Below, one piece after another: positions 51,690-60,881 of a stretch of 64,000 nucleotides of DNA. The stretch's first letter is position 1; each line of letters begins with the position of its first letter. This DNA comes from Verrucomicrobiota bacterium (lineage in GTDB: Bacteria > Verrucomicrobiota > Verrucomicrobiia > Opitutales > UBA953), in assembly GCA_016871725.1 (NCBI GenBank), contig VHCL01000001.1:82740-146739 (forward strand), in the 5' to 3' direction. The notes beneath the pieces are model-generated. The model did no database searches and had not been told where the DNA came from. It saw only the letters and a list, made by a program, of their open reading frames with translations. The position numbers were made by a program, and so were the translations under genes.

Positions 51690-53702
51690 TTGCGCCAGCT
51701 CATCCAGCATCTGGGTTCGGGCCGCACCGAACTCCTCGCCGTGCCGGCGCCCGGCCCGCGGCGGGGCCGGCTGCTCGTGCGCGCCCGGCGTTCGCTGGTC
51801 TCGCTCGGCACGGAGCGGATGCTGGTCGAGTTCGGCCGGGGCGGCTGGCTGAGCAAGGCCCGCCAGCAGCCGGAGAAATTCCGCGCCGTCCTCGCCAAGG
51901 TCCGCGCCGAAGGGCTTCTCCCGACGCTCGCCGCGGTCCGCAGCAAGCTGGCGCAGCCCATCCCGCTCGGCTACTGTCACGTGGGCGAAGTCCTCGACGC
52001 CGGCCAGGTCCCCGGTTTCGCCGTCGGCGATCGGGTGGTCTCCAATTCTCCGCACGCGGAAGTGGTTTCGGCGGATCCGGCCTTCGCCGCGCGCGTGCCT
52101 GCGGCGGTCTCCTCCGAACACGCCGCCTTCACGCCGCTCGCGGCCGTCGCGCTGCAGGGACTCCGCCTCGTCGACGCCCGCCCGGGCGACACGGTGGTCG
52201 TCATGGGCCTCGGCCTGATCGGCCAGCTCGCCGTCCGCCTGCTCCGCGCCCGCGGCGTCGACGTCGTCGGCGTCGACCCCGACGCCTCCAAGCAGGCGAT
52301 GGCCGCCCGGGCCGGCGCCCGCATCCCCGACGGCGCGTCGCCGCTCCCCGCGCTCGTCGCCGCCGGCGCCGCGGGCGTGCTCGTCACGGCCAGCACTTCC
52401 TCCGACGAACCGGTCAACCAGGCCGCCCGCCTCTGCCGCCGCCGCGGGCGCGTCGTCCTGGTCGGCGTGACGGGCCTCACGCTCAACCGCGCCGACTTCT
52501 ACGCGAACGAGGTGTCGTTCCAGATCTCGCGTTCCTATGGTTCCGCCGACCCGGCCGATCCTTCTTCCGCCCGCGCCAATTTCGAGGAAGTCCTCGCGCT
52601 CATGGCGTCCGGCGCGCTCGACGTCGCCCCGCTGCTCACCTCCGCGCACGCTTTCGGCGAAGCGCCGCGGATCTACGACGACCTCCGCCGTCCCGGCGCC
52701 TATGGCCTGCTGATCGAGTATGCCGTCCCGGACGAGTCTCGCCTCCGCACCATGCCGGGCACGGATTGGGACAGCCGCGCGGCCGGCGGCATCGGGATCG
52801 TCGGGTGCGGCAACTTCGCCGCCCGCGTCCTCGTGCCGGCGCTCCGTCGCCAAGGCGCGTCGCCGGCCGCCTTCGTCTCCGCTCACGGCCTTTCCGCGAA
52901 GCTGCTCGCCGGCGACGCCGCGACCGCGACCACCGACGTGGACGCGGTGCTCGCCGACCGGCAGGTCTCCACGATCTTCGTCGCCACGCGCCACGGGGAA
53001 CATGGCGAACTCGCCCGCGCCGCGCTCCACGCCGGCAAGGCCGTCTGGGTCGAGAAGCCGCTCGCGCTGACCGAAGCCGACCTCGACGCCACGCTGGCCG
53101 TCGCCCGCAGCACCACTTCCGTCCTCGCCGTCGGCTTCAACCGCCGCTTCGCCCCGCTCGCCGTCCGGCTCCGCGACGCGCTCGCCGCCAAGTCCGGCCC
53201 TCGTCGCTTCACGGTCGACGTCAACGCGGGCCGATTGCCCGCCGACCACTGGTCGCTCGATCCGCGGCAGGGCGGGGGACGCATCGTCGGCGAAGCCTGC
53301 CACTTCGTGGATCTCCTCCGCTTCCTCTCCGGCGGCGCGATCGTCGCGGCGCGCTGTCTGTCGCGCGATGCGGACGGCCAGGACGGCGGCTGCTTCGAAC
53401 TGAGCTTCGCCAACGGCGACGTCGCCGCGCTCAACTACCGCACCGACCTTCCGGCGCACCGGCCCAAGGAACGCGTCGCCGTCACCGGCGAAGGCTGGTC
53501 CGCCGAGATCGACAACTGGCGCTCGCTCCGCGCGACGAACCTGCCCGGCGCCGCCGCGCTCCCCGCCTGGCTCGGCGGCCCCGCCCGGGGCAAAGGCCAC
53601 GGCCAGGCCCTCGCCGCTTTCCTCGCCGGCTCCGCCGCGCCCCTCGCCGAGATCGCAGAAGTCTCGCGCTGGAGCATCCGGATGCAGGGAATGAAGGCGT
53701 GA
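51690..53702 (+). CDS. Bi-domain oxidoreductase: MDR dehydrogenase fused to Gfo/Idh/MocA
   Basis: 670 residues from a TTG at 51690, chosen because RQLIQHLGSGRTELLAVPAP is the family's N-terminus and no ATG fits. The first ~330 residues are a medium-chain dehydrogenase with LGYCHVGEVLDAG and the Rossmann motif VMGLGLIGQLAVRLL but without a canonical zinc site. The second half is Gfo/Idh/MocA (GIVGCGNFAARVLVPAL, WVEKPLALTEADL). Such fusions are common beside heparinase-like genes in polysaccharide loci. Substrate unknown, presumably a nucleotide sugar. Confidence 0.9.
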   Translation: MRQLIQHLGSGRTELLAVPAPGPRRGRLLVRARRSLVSLGTERMLVEFGRGGWLSKARQQPEKFRAVLAKVRAEGLLPTLAAVRSKLAQPIPLGYCHVGEVLDAGQVPGFAVGDRVVSNSPHAEVVSADPAFAARVPAAVSSEHAAFTPLAAVALQGLRLVDARPGDTVVVMGLGLIGQLAVRLLRARGVDVVGVDPDASKQAMAARAGARIPDGASPLPALVAAGAAGVLVTASTSSDEPVNQAARLCRRRGRVVLVGVTGLTLNRADFYANEVSFQISRSYGSADPADPSSARANFEEVLALMASGALDVAPLLTSAHAFGEAPRIYDDLRRPGAYGLLIEYAVPDESRLRTMPGTDWDSRAAGGIGIVGCGNFAARVLVPALRRQGASPAAFVSAHGLSAKLLAGDAATATTDVDAVLADRQVSTIFVATRHGEHGELARAALHAGKAVWVEKPLALTEADLDATLAVARSTTSVLAVGFNRRFAPLAVRLRDALAAKSGPRRFTVDVNAGRLPADHWSLDPRQGGGRIVGEACHFVDLLRFLSGGAIVAARCLSRDADGQDGGCFELSFANGDVAALNYRTDLPAHRPKERVAVTGEGWSAEIDNWRSLRATNLPGAAALPAWLGGPARGKGHGQALAAFLAGSAAPLAEIAEVSRWSIRMQGMKA

Positions 53703-54008
53703 CCTGAAGTGCAAAAGTGCAAATCGGCCTTCGGCCTGTGCAAAGGTGCAAAAGTATTTCAAGGGGTAGGGGTCGGGGCAGGGGTAGGGGTAGGCATTCA
53801 ACTGCCGTACCCGAATCTGAGCGTGCATACCTAGTGACCAGTGACCTAAGCCCGACGGCTGAGACCCGAGACCAGAAAGATTTTCCTACCCTACCCCTGT
53901 CCCTGCCCCTAATTTCACCTTTGCACTTTTGCACAGGAGCTCCGCTCCGCTTTGCACCTTTGCACTGACTCTACCTTGCCCCCGTGCCAGCCTGCCCCCT
54001 GAACTAAA
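53703..54008 (+). repeat. Repeat-mosaic gap 4 (bi-domain oxidoreductase to wecC)
   Basis: 306 nt, the cleanest example of the nested design. Left octamer arm 53709-53755; G-tract 53761-53792 (five runs of four G); a loop ~90% like that of gap 1 (GTGACCTAAGCCCGACGGCT); C-tract 53885-53911; right octamer arm 53917-53966. The outer arms begin 6 nt after the stop codon and end 42 nt before the ATG. The leader is the CCTGAACTAAAATG type. Confidence 0.92.
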
Positions 54009-55232
54009 ATGTCTTCCCTCTGCGTCCTCGGCCTCGGCTACATCGGCCTTCCGACCGCGTCCATCTTCGCGACGAAGGGACGCCGCGTGCTCGGCGTCGA
54101 CGTCTCCGCGTCGGTCGTCGACACGATCAACGGCGGCCGCATCCACATCCGGGAGCCGGATCTCGACGTGCTCGTGCGCGCCGCGGTGCAGTCCGGCAAC
54201 CTGAAGGCGGCGACGCAGCCCGCCCCGGCGGACGTCTTCATCCTCGCGGTCCCGACGCCGTTCCTCGCTTCGGCCGACGGCGCCCGCGTGCCGGACCTCT
54301 CGTTCGTCGAGGCCGCCGCCCGGTCGATCGCCCCGCACGTCGCCGCCGGCAACCTGATCATCCTCGAATCCACTTCGCCGGTCGGCACGACCGAGAAGGT
54401 GAAAGGCTGGCTCGAAGCCGAGCTCGCGAAGCTCGGCCGCCGGGTCGACGGCCTGCTCTACGCGCACTGCCCGGAGCGCATCCTGCCCGGCCAGATGCTC
54501 AAGGAGCTCGTCTCCAACGACCGCCTCTGCGGCGGGCTCACGCCGGCCGCGGCCGAGCAGGCCCGCGACCTCTACGCGACCTTCTGCACCGCGCAGATCT
54601 TCCTGACCGACGCCCGTACGGCCGAACTCGCCAAGCTGACCGAGAACGCCTTCCGTGACGTCAACATCGCGTTCGCCAACGAGCTCTCGCTGATCTGCGC
54701 CAAGCTCGGCGTCGACGTCTGGGAGCTCATCCGCCTGGCGAACCGCCATCCGCGCGTGAAGATCCTCCAGCCCGGCCCGGGCGTCGGCGGACATTGCATC
54801 GCGGTCGACCCGTGGTTCATCGTCGACGCCGCCCCGGCCGAAGCGCGCCTCCTGCGCACGGCCCGCGAGGTCAACGACTCCAAGCCGCACCATGTCGTCG
54901 CCCAGGTCCGCGCCGCCGCGGGCCAGGCCGCCGTGGTCGCCTGCCTCGGGCTCGCCTTCAAGGCGAACGTCGACGACCTACGCGAATCTCCCGCCGTCGA
55001 GATCGCCGCGCACCTCGCGGACGCCGGCTTGCAGGTCCTCGCGGTCGAACCGCACGTGACCGCGTTGCCGAAAGCGCTGCAGGGCAGGGCGGAACTCGTC
55101 CCGCTGTCCGACGCGCTCGCCCGCGCCAGCGTCGTCGTCCTGCTCGTCGACCACCGCGCCTTCGCCGGCCTCACCCTTGCGCAGCTCAAGGGGAAGAAGC
55201 TGATCGATACGCGGGGTGCGATTCGGAATTGA
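54009..55232 (+). CDS. wecC: UDP-N-acetyl-D-mannosamine dehydrogenase
   Basis: Oxidises UDP-ManNAc to UDP-ManNAcA. 407 residues of the UDP-sugar 6-dehydrogenase family. N-terminal VLGLGYIGLPTASIFA binds NAD; the catalytic Cys is in GVGGHCIAVDPWF; KLTENAFRDVNIAFANEL and LAFKANVDDLRESP are typical. The combination with wecB four kb downstream supports ManNAc rather than glucose as substrate. Confidence 0.93.
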   Translation: MSSLCVLGLGYIGLPTASIFATKGRRVLGVDVSASVVDTINGGRIHIREPDLDVLVRAAVQSGNLKAATQPAPADVFILAVPTPFLASADGARVPDLSFVEAAARSIAPHVAAGNLIILESTSPVGTTEKVKGWLEAELAKLGRRVDGLLYAHCPERILPGQMLKELVSNDRLCGGLTPAAAEQARDLYATFCTAQIFLTDARTAELAKLTENAFRDVNIAFANELSLICAKLGVDVWELIRLANRHPRVKILQPGPGVGGHCIAVDPWFIVDAAPAEARLLRTAREVNDSKPHHVVAQVRAAAGQAAVVACLGLAFKANVDDLRESPAVEIAAHLADAGLQVLAVEPHVTALPKALQGRAELVPLSDALARASVVVLLVDHRAFAGLTLAQLKGKKLIDTRGAIRN

Positions 55233-55622
55233 ACTGCAAAAGTGCAAACCGGCCTGCGGCCTGTGCAAAGGTGCAAAAGTGAAGACGGAGTATCGAGTAT
55301 GGAGTATCGAGTATCGGGGGAGTGCCTGCCTTGGGTAGGGACGTGATTGCCATCACGTCCGTTCGCCACGCGCCAATGCAGTCTGATAAAGCGAGCTAAG
55401 ACCCGACTACTTATCGGTTTCGGTTCCGAACGGATGCGATGGCAATCGCCTCCCTGCCTCAAATCCCACTTTGCACAGGAGCTCCGCTCCGATTTGCACT
55501 TTTGCACTGCCTTTAGTCCCGCCCTCCTGTCCTCGGGCCCTCCGGACCGCTCGTTCGGCTTCATCCATTCAGTCCTCAATTCAGCCCTCGATTCAGTCAT
55601 CGACTCAGTCCTCTAGGTTTCC
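55233..55622 (+). repeat. Repeat-mosaic gap 5 (wecC to heparinase-like)
   Basis: 390 nt. Left octamer arm 55234-55280 with core GGCC-TGC-GGCC. Inside is a REP-like inverted pair: GGTAGGGACGTGATTGCCAT... at 55334-55365 and its partner at 55427-55458. Then a shortened right octamer arm 55467-55508, lacking one octamer. The leader (CATTCAGTCCTCAATTCAGC, several CAGTC repeats) is the second type and runs to the GTG start. A short element GAGTATCGAGTATGGAGTAT lies after the left arm. Confidence 0.9.
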
Positions 55623-57554
55623 GTGCTCCTCCCTCTCCTCATCCACCTCGGTCCGCGCTGGCTCCTCCGGCGCGCGCGCTGGGCGTGCGAGCGTAAGCTC
55701 GGGGTCTGGGAACGGCGCTCCCCGATGCGTCCTTGGAAGGAATTCGCGGTCGGCTTCGACGCGGCCGCATGGCGCCGCGACGCGCCCCGTCTCCCGCTCG
55801 CGCTGCTCGACCGGACGCAGCTCGCCCCGCAGCTCGAGGCCTGGTCGGTCGAAACCGGCGCGACGCCGGTCGCCGAGGCGGACGCCTTCGCCCGCGGCTA
55901 CGCCCGGGTCTTCTCGCATCAGCTCGTCGAGGTCGGCCGGCCGGACCGCTGGACGCGCAACGTCCTCACGGGCCGTTCCCTCGATCCCCGTCGCCATTGG
56001 TCCCGGATTCCCGATGCCGGGGCCGACGACATCAAGGGCGTCTGGGAGCTCTCCCGCTTCCCCTGGGCCTACGCCCTCGTCCGCGCCTGGCTGCGCGACG
56101 GCGCCGACCGTCACGTCGAGCTTTTCTGGTCCACGTTGGAGGACTGGATGGCGCGTAATCCGCCGAACCGCGGGCCGAATTGGATGTGCGGTCAGGAGGC
56201 GTCGCTTCGCCTGATCGCCGTCACGTTCGCGCTGCAGGCTTTCCGGGATCATCCGGCCACGACCGACGAACGGCTGTCGCTCGCCGCCCGGTTCGCCGCC
56301 GCCACCGCCGGCCGCATCGGTGATCACCTCGCTTACGCGCTGTCGCAGAAGAACAACCACGGTATCGCGGAGCTGATCGGACTCCAGACCGCGGCCCGGT
56401 TCTGGCCAAGTCTCTGCGGCTTCCCGCATGGGGAGGAGGACGTCTGGCAAGACCTGCTCCCGCAGCAGTGCGCCGAGCTCATCGGTCCGGACGGCGGCTT
56501 CAGCCAGCATTCGACGAACTATCATCGCCTGCTCCTGCAGCTGCTGACCTGGTCCGAACTCGTCGAACGCTCCGGAGGCGCCACGTTGCCCGAAGCGGTG
56601 CGCGCGCCGGCGGTCGCCGCGACGGATTTCCTGGCGACGCTCATGGAAGCGGACGGCACGGTCCCGCGCTATGGCGCCGACGACGGCGCGAACCTCTTCC
56701 CGCTCAGCGGCGGCTACGAAGATTTCCGGCCCGCCGTCGGCGCGGCCCTCGCGGTCTTCAAGGGCGAGCGACTGCCGGCCGGACCTTGGGACGAGACGGC
56801 GCTGCTGCTCCTCGGCCCGACGGCGCCCAGCGCCGCCCCGGCGGTCCGCGGCCCGGCCGATTGTCCGGACGCGGGCGTCTTCACCCTGCGCCATCCGCGG
56901 GGCGCGCTCTTCTTCCGCGCGCCCACCGTCTTCCGCACGCGCCCCTCGCACGCCGACCAGCTCCACGTCTCCTTGCGCTGGGATGGCGAATGGATCGCCG
57001 AGGACCCGGGCACGTATTCCTACAACGCCCCGGGCGAGTGGGAGGGCTTCGCCGGCTCCCGCTTCCACAACGTCGTGACCGTCGGCGACCACGACTGCAT
57101 GGGACGGTTCGGACGTTTCCTCTGGCTGCCTTGGACCACCTGCCGGCTCAGCCGCCTGGACGACGGTCTTGCCGCCGAGCACCGCGGCTTCGCCGGCTTC
57201 ACGTCGCGCCGTCGTCTCGTGGAAGTGCCGAACGGCTTCGTCATCATCGACCGCATCCGCGGCCTCCTCGGCCAGCGCGGCGAATTCGTCCTCCGCTGGC
57301 ATGGCCGCTCCCGCGCCGGCCTCGCGCAGCTCACCGTGGCGTGTTCCGCGCCCTCGGCCGAAGAGTATGTCACCGCGCAGCCCGCCGGCGGGGAAGGGTG
57401 GCACTCGGCCTATTATGGTTCGAAGGAACCCGCCTGGTGCCGGCGGATCACCGCGACCGGCCGCGACGTCACCTTCGTCACCGCCGTCGGCTGCGCCCTC
57501 CGTCTCGAAGCCGACAGTTTCTTCGTCGACGGCGAGGAGTATGCGTTGGAGTAG
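55623..57554 (+). CDS. Heparinase II/III-like polysaccharide lyase family protein
   Basis: 643 residues from a GTG at 55623. N-terminal alpha/alpha toroid (SQKNNHGIAELIGLQ, GPDGGFSQHSTNYHRLLLQL with the catalytic Tyr/His region) and C-terminal beta domain (TRPSHADQLHVSLRWDGEW with its His). No signal peptide is clear, so a cytoplasmic or non-classically exported location is possible. In polysaccharide loci such proteins may edit the polymer; uronate-containing repeats (from wecB/wecC) would be suitable substrates. Confidence 0.88.
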   Translation: MLLPLLIHLGPRWLLRRARWACERKLGVWERRSPMRPWKEFAVGFDAAAWRRDAPRLPLALLDRTQLAPQLEAWSVETGATPVAEADAFARGYARVFSHQLVEVGRPDRWTRNVLTGRSLDPRRHWSRIPDAGADDIKGVWELSRFPWAYALVRAWLRDGADRHVELFWSTLEDWMARNPPNRGPNWMCGQEASLRLIAVTFALQAFRDHPATTDERLSLAARFAAATAGRIGDHLAYALSQKNNHGIAELIGLQTAARFWPSLCGFPHGEEDVWQDLLPQQCAELIGPDGGFSQHSTNYHRLLLQLLTWSELVERSGGATLPEAVRAPAVAATDFLATLMEADGTVPRYGADDGANLFPLSGGYEDFRPAVGAALAVFKGERLPAGPWDETALLLLGPTAPSAAPAVRGPADCPDAGVFTLRHPRGALFFRAPTVFRTRPSHADQLHVSLRWDGEWIAEDPGTYSYNAPGEWEGFAGSRFHNVVTVGDHDCMGRFGRFLWLPWTTCRLSRLDDGLAAEHRGFAGFTSRRRLVEVPNGFVIIDRIRGLLGQRGEFVLRWHGRSRAGLAQLTVACSAPSAEEYVTAQPAGGEGWHSAYYGSKEPAWCRRITATGRDVTFVTAVGCALRLEADSFFVDGEEYALE

Positions 57555-57912
57555 AGGCGTAAAAGCCGCCGCACAGTGCAAACGTGCAAATCGGCCTACG
57601 GCCTGTGCAAAGGTGCAAATGTGAAGACAGTCTCGGCACTCAGGTATCTGGTACGGGTTGTCAGGTCTAGGTGCGGGCGCCGGGTAAAATCAGTTCCCGA
57701 ACCTGCACCCGAACCCAAACACACCAGGCTCCCGACGGCCGAGACCCGGGACCTGAAAAGTTTTCTAGCCCCAGCCCTAGCTCTGGCCCTAGCCCTAAAA
57801 ACACCTTTGCACTTTTGCACAGGAGCTCCGCTCCGATTTGCACCTTTGCACTGTCTTTAGTCCAGCCCCCTTGTCCCCGTGCCCACGTGTCCCCTTGTCC
57901 CCTGACCTAAAA
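57555..57912 (+). repeat. Repeat-mosaic gap 6 (heparinase-like to wecB)
   Basis: 358 nt. Left octamer arm 57576-57622 with core GGCC-TAC-GGCC; right arm 57803-57852. The C-rich right module is a degenerate form (CTAGCCCCAGCCCTAGCTCT, about 57766-57798), and the left partner is not a pure G-tract, so the inner pair has decayed or is another variant. CCGACGGCCGAGACCCGGGA corresponds to loop sequence in gaps 1 and 4. The leader is CCCTTGTCCCCTGACCTAAA before ATG. Confidence 0.88.
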
Positions 57913-59061
57913 ATGCCCTCCCTCGCCCTCATCGTCGGTACGCGCCCCGAGTGCATCAAGCTCGCGCCGGTGATCGCCGAGCTGCGTCGCGCGGGCCAGG
58001 TGCGGCCGCTCCTCGTCTCGACCGGGCAGCATCGTGAGCTCCTCGATCAGGCGCTGGGTTCGTTCGGCCTGAAGCCCGACGTCGACCTCGGCCTGATGAC
58101 GCCCGGCCAGTCGCTCCCGGAACTTTCCTCGCGCGTGCTCACCGGCGTCTCCGCCTGGCTCGCCGCCGCCAAGCCGGACGCCGTCCTCGTCCAAGGCGAC
58201 ACCACCACCGTGCTCGGAGCGGCCACGGCTTCCTTCTACGCGGGCATCCCCGTCGGACACGTCGAAGCCGGCCTGCGTACGGGCGACCTTCGCTCGCCGT
58301 TCCCGGAGGAGATGAACCGCCGCGTGACCTCCACGCTCGCCCGCTGGCACTTCTGTCCGACCGAAGCGGCCAAGGCCAATCTCCTGCGCGAAGGCGTCGC
58401 GGCCGCCGACTGCCACGTCACCGGCAACACCGTCATCGACGCCTTGCTCGCCACGCGCGGACGCATCGCCGGCCTCGAGGCCGCCGCCGTCGGCGCCCGG
58501 CTCGGGCTCACGCCCGCCTTCGTCGGCGCATACCTCGCCGCCCCGCGGTCGCGCTGGGCGCTCGTCACCGGCCATCGTCGCGAATCCTTCGGCGCCGGCT
58601 TCGAAGGCATCTGCCGCGGCCTCCGCCGGCTCGTCGACGCGCATCCCGACCTCGGCGTCGTCTATCCCGTCCATCTCAACCCGCAGGTCCAGGAGCCCGT
58701 GCGCCGCCTCCTCGGCGATCACCCGCGCATCGCGCTCGCCATGCCGGCGGCCTACGAGGACTTCGTCTGGCTGATGGACCGCTGCGCCTTCGTGCTCACC
58801 GACTCCGGCGGCGTGCAGGAGGAAGCCCCTTCGCTGGGCAAGCCCGTGCTCGTCCTGCGCGAGAACACCGAACGTCCGGAAGGCCTCGCCGCCGGCACCA
58901 GCGAGCTCGTCGGCACCGACCCCGCCCGCCTCGCCGCCGCCGCGCACCGCCTGCTCACCGACCCCGCCGAATACGCCCGCCGCGCCCAGCTCCGCAATCC
59001 CTTCGGCGACGGCGCCGCCGCGGCCAGGATCGCCCGGGTGATGGAAGCAGCGCTGCAGTGA
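57913..59061 (+). CDS. wecB: UDP-N-acetylglucosamine 2-epimerase (non-hydrolysing)
   Basis: Interconverts UDP-GlcNAc and UDP-ManNAc. 382 residues, GT-B fold. LIVGTRPECIKLAPVI (with Arg and the Glu/Lys), HVEAGLRTGDLRSPFPEEMNR, TGHRRESFGAGFEG and the C-terminal TDSGGVQEEAPSLGKPVLVLRENTERPEG in parts are the WecB signature. Feeds WecC. The ATG at 57913 follows CTAAAA. Confidence 0.96.
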   Translation: MPSLALIVGTRPECIKLAPVIAELRRAGQVRPLLVSTGQHRELLDQALGSFGLKPDVDLGLMTPGQSLPELSSRVLTGVSAWLAAAKPDAVLVQGDTTTVLGAATASFYAGIPVGHVEAGLRTGDLRSPFPEEMNRRVTSTLARWHFCPTEAAKANLLREGVAAADCHVTGNTVIDALLATRGRIAGLEAAAVGARLGLTPAFVGAYLAAPRSRWALVTGHRRESFGAGFEGICRGLRRLVDAHPDLGVVYPVHLNPQVQEPVRRLLGDHPRIALAMPAAYEDFVWLMDRCAFVLTDSGGVQEEAPSLGKPVLVLRENTERPEGLAAGTSELVGTDPARLAAAAHRLLTDPAEYARRAQLRNPFGDGAAAARIARVMEAALQ

Positions 59062-59361
59062 AGAGAGGCCCGGAGGCCCAGAGGCTCGGTTGATCAGAGA
59101 GAGGCAATGAGCGTATGGAATGTCGGGGTAGGGACGTGATTGCCATCACGTCCGTTCGCCAACCGACCTTGAAGTCTGATTGATTTAGCTAAGACCCGAC
59201 GACTTGGCGGTTTCGGCTTCGAACGGATGCGATAGCAATCGCCTCCCTACCTAAAATCCCACCTTTGCACAGGAGCTCCGCTCCGATTTGCACCTTTGCA
59301 CTGCCTCTTCAAGGACTCCCCTTGCCCCCCTGCCCACGTGCCAGCCCGCCCCCTCAATTAG
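59062..59361 (+). repeat. Repeat-mosaic gap 7 (wecB to glycosyltransferase)
   Basis: 300 nt. No left octamer arm; instead AGAGGCCCGGAGGCCCAGAG..., which is the inverse of the GCCTCCGAGCCTCTGGTCAA module on the right side of gaps 1 and 8. A REP-like pair follows (59127-59158 and 59220-59251), then a shortened right octamer arm 59261-59302. The leader before the GTG start is CCCTTGCCCCCCTGCCCACG-like. Confidence 0.88.
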
Positions 59362-60579
59362 GTGAACCTCCTCTACTTCCATCAGCATTTCGCGACCCCT
59401 CGGGGCGCGGCCGGCACGCGCTCGTATGAGTTCGCGCGGGCGCTGATCGCGCGCGGACACCGGGTGACGGTCGTCTGCGGCGCGCAGGCGCACGGCGGCC
59501 TGGAGCTGCCGTTTGACGCCGACCGTGGCTGGCATCGCGGCGACGTGGACGGCATCGACGTCATCTCCTTGCCGCTCCCTTACGCCAACCGCGACGGCCT
59601 CGTGCGCCGGGGCTGGACGTTCGTCCGTTTCGCCCTCCGTTCCGTCGGGCTCGCCTTGCGGCTCGACTACGACCTCGTGTTCGCGACCTCGACGCCGATC
59701 ACCGCGGTCATCCCCGGGCTGGCGGCCAAATGGTTCCGCGGCAAGCCGTTCGTCTTCGAGGTGCGCGACCTCTGGCCCGAGCTCCCGCGGGCGCTCGGCC
59801 TCCGCAATCCCTTCGTCCTGGGCGGCATGTCGCTCCTCGAGTTCCTCGGCTACCGTTCGGCCGACGCATGCATCGGCCTTTCGCCGGGCATCGTCGACGG
59901 CATCCGCGCCCGGGCGGACGCCCGCCTGCCGGTCGCGATGATCCCGAACGGGTGCGACCTCGAGGTCTTCCATCCCGCCAAGCGCGCCCGGCTCACGCTC
60001 CCGGGCATCGGTCCGGATGATTTCGTCGCGGGCTTCACCGGCGCCCATGGCGTCGCCAACGGACTCGACGCCTTGCTCGACGTCGCCGCCGAGCTCAGGC
60101 GCCGGGGCGACACCCGCGTGAAGCTCGCGTTCATCGGCGACGGCAAGGAGAAGGAGCGCCTCGCCGCCGCCGCGGCCGCGCGCGGCCTGACGAACTGCCT
60201 CTTCTATCCGCCCGTCCCGAAGGCGGAGCTCGGCGCGATCACCGCCTCCCTCGGCTGCGGGCTCATGGTGCTGAAGGACGTCCCGGCTTTCTACCGCGGC
60301 ACCTCGCCCAACAAGTTCTTCGACTACCTCGCCGCCGGCCTTCCGGTGGTGAACAATTATCCCGGCTGGCTCGCCGGCCTCATCGAGGAGCACCGCTGCG
60401 GGATCGTCGTCCCGCCTGGCGACCCGGTCGCCTTCGCCGACGCGTTGCAGCGTCTGGCCGCCGATCCGGCCGCCCGGAGCGCGATGGGCGCCGCCGCCCG
60501 CGCCCTCGGCGAGAAGGAGTTCGCCCGGCCCCTGCTCGCCGATCGTTTCGTCGCCACGCTCACCGCCCACGCCCACTGA
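59362..60579 (+). CDS. Family 4 glycosyltransferase (WbuB-like)
   Basis: 405 residues, GT-B fold, starting GTG. YFHQHFATPRGAAGTRSYEFA at the N-terminus and GTSPNKFFDYLAAGLPVVNN near the C-terminus are typical of the WbuB group, which transfers amino-deoxy sugars such as N-acetyl-fucosamine. FEVRDLWPELPRALGLR is another family hallmark. The EX7E motif is KVELGAI-to-SPNKFF region, with Lys/Asn variants. The ACP gene follows after 5 nt without a repeat. Confidence 0.88.
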   Translation: MNLLYFHQHFATPRGAAGTRSYEFARALIARGHRVTVVCGAQAHGGLELPFDADRGWHRGDVDGIDVISLPLPYANRDGLVRRGWTFVRFALRSVGLALRLDYDLVFATSTPITAVIPGLAAKWFRGKPFVFEVRDLWPELPRALGLRNPFVLGGMSLLEFLGYRSADACIGLSPGIVDGIRARADARLPVAMIPNGCDLEVFHPAKRARLTLPGIGPDDFVAGFTGAHGVANGLDALLDVAAELRRRGDTRVKLAFIGDGKEKERLAAAAAARGLTNCLFYPPVPKAELGAITASLGCGLMVLKDVPAFYRGTSPNKFFDYLAAGLPVVNNYPGWLAGLIEEHRCGIVVPPGDPVAFADALQRLAADPAARSAMGAAARALGEKEFARPLLADRFVATLTAHAH

Positions 60580-60584
60580 CCCAC

Positions 60585-60881
60585 ATGCTCACCCGCGAAC
60601 TAGCCCTCGCCCTCGTCCTGCGCCGCCTCGCCGCCTTGGGACGTGAACTCGGCAAGCCGGCCTTGGAGCAGGCCGACCCCTCCACCCGGCTCTTCGGGGA
60701 GCACGCCGCCCTCGACAGCATCGGGCTCGTCACGCTCATCGCCGACCTCGAGGAAGACATCCGCGTCGCCACCGGCAAGACCGTCACCCTGGCGGACGAG
60801 AAAGCCATGAGCCGGCTCACTTCGCCCTTCCGCCGCGTCGATCTGCTGGCGGAGCATGTGGCGGAGATCGCATCAAGATAA
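60585..60881 (+). CDS. Acyl carrier protein-like phosphopantetheine protein
   Basis: 98 residues. GEHAALDSIGLVTLIADLEEDI contains the DS(x)GL carrier motif, with Ser-46 or so as the phosphopantetheine site; acidic helices follow. It is a dedicated carrier rather than the housekeeping AcpP, judging by context. It is coupled to the glycosyltransferase (5 nt). A ketoreductase-like SDR and an acyl-adenylating enzyme are the next two genes. Confidence 0.88.
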   Translation: MLTRELALALVLRRLAALGRELGKPALEQADPSTRLFGEHAALDSIGLVTLIADLEEDIRVATGKTVTLADEKAMSRLTSPFRRVDLLAEHVAEIASR

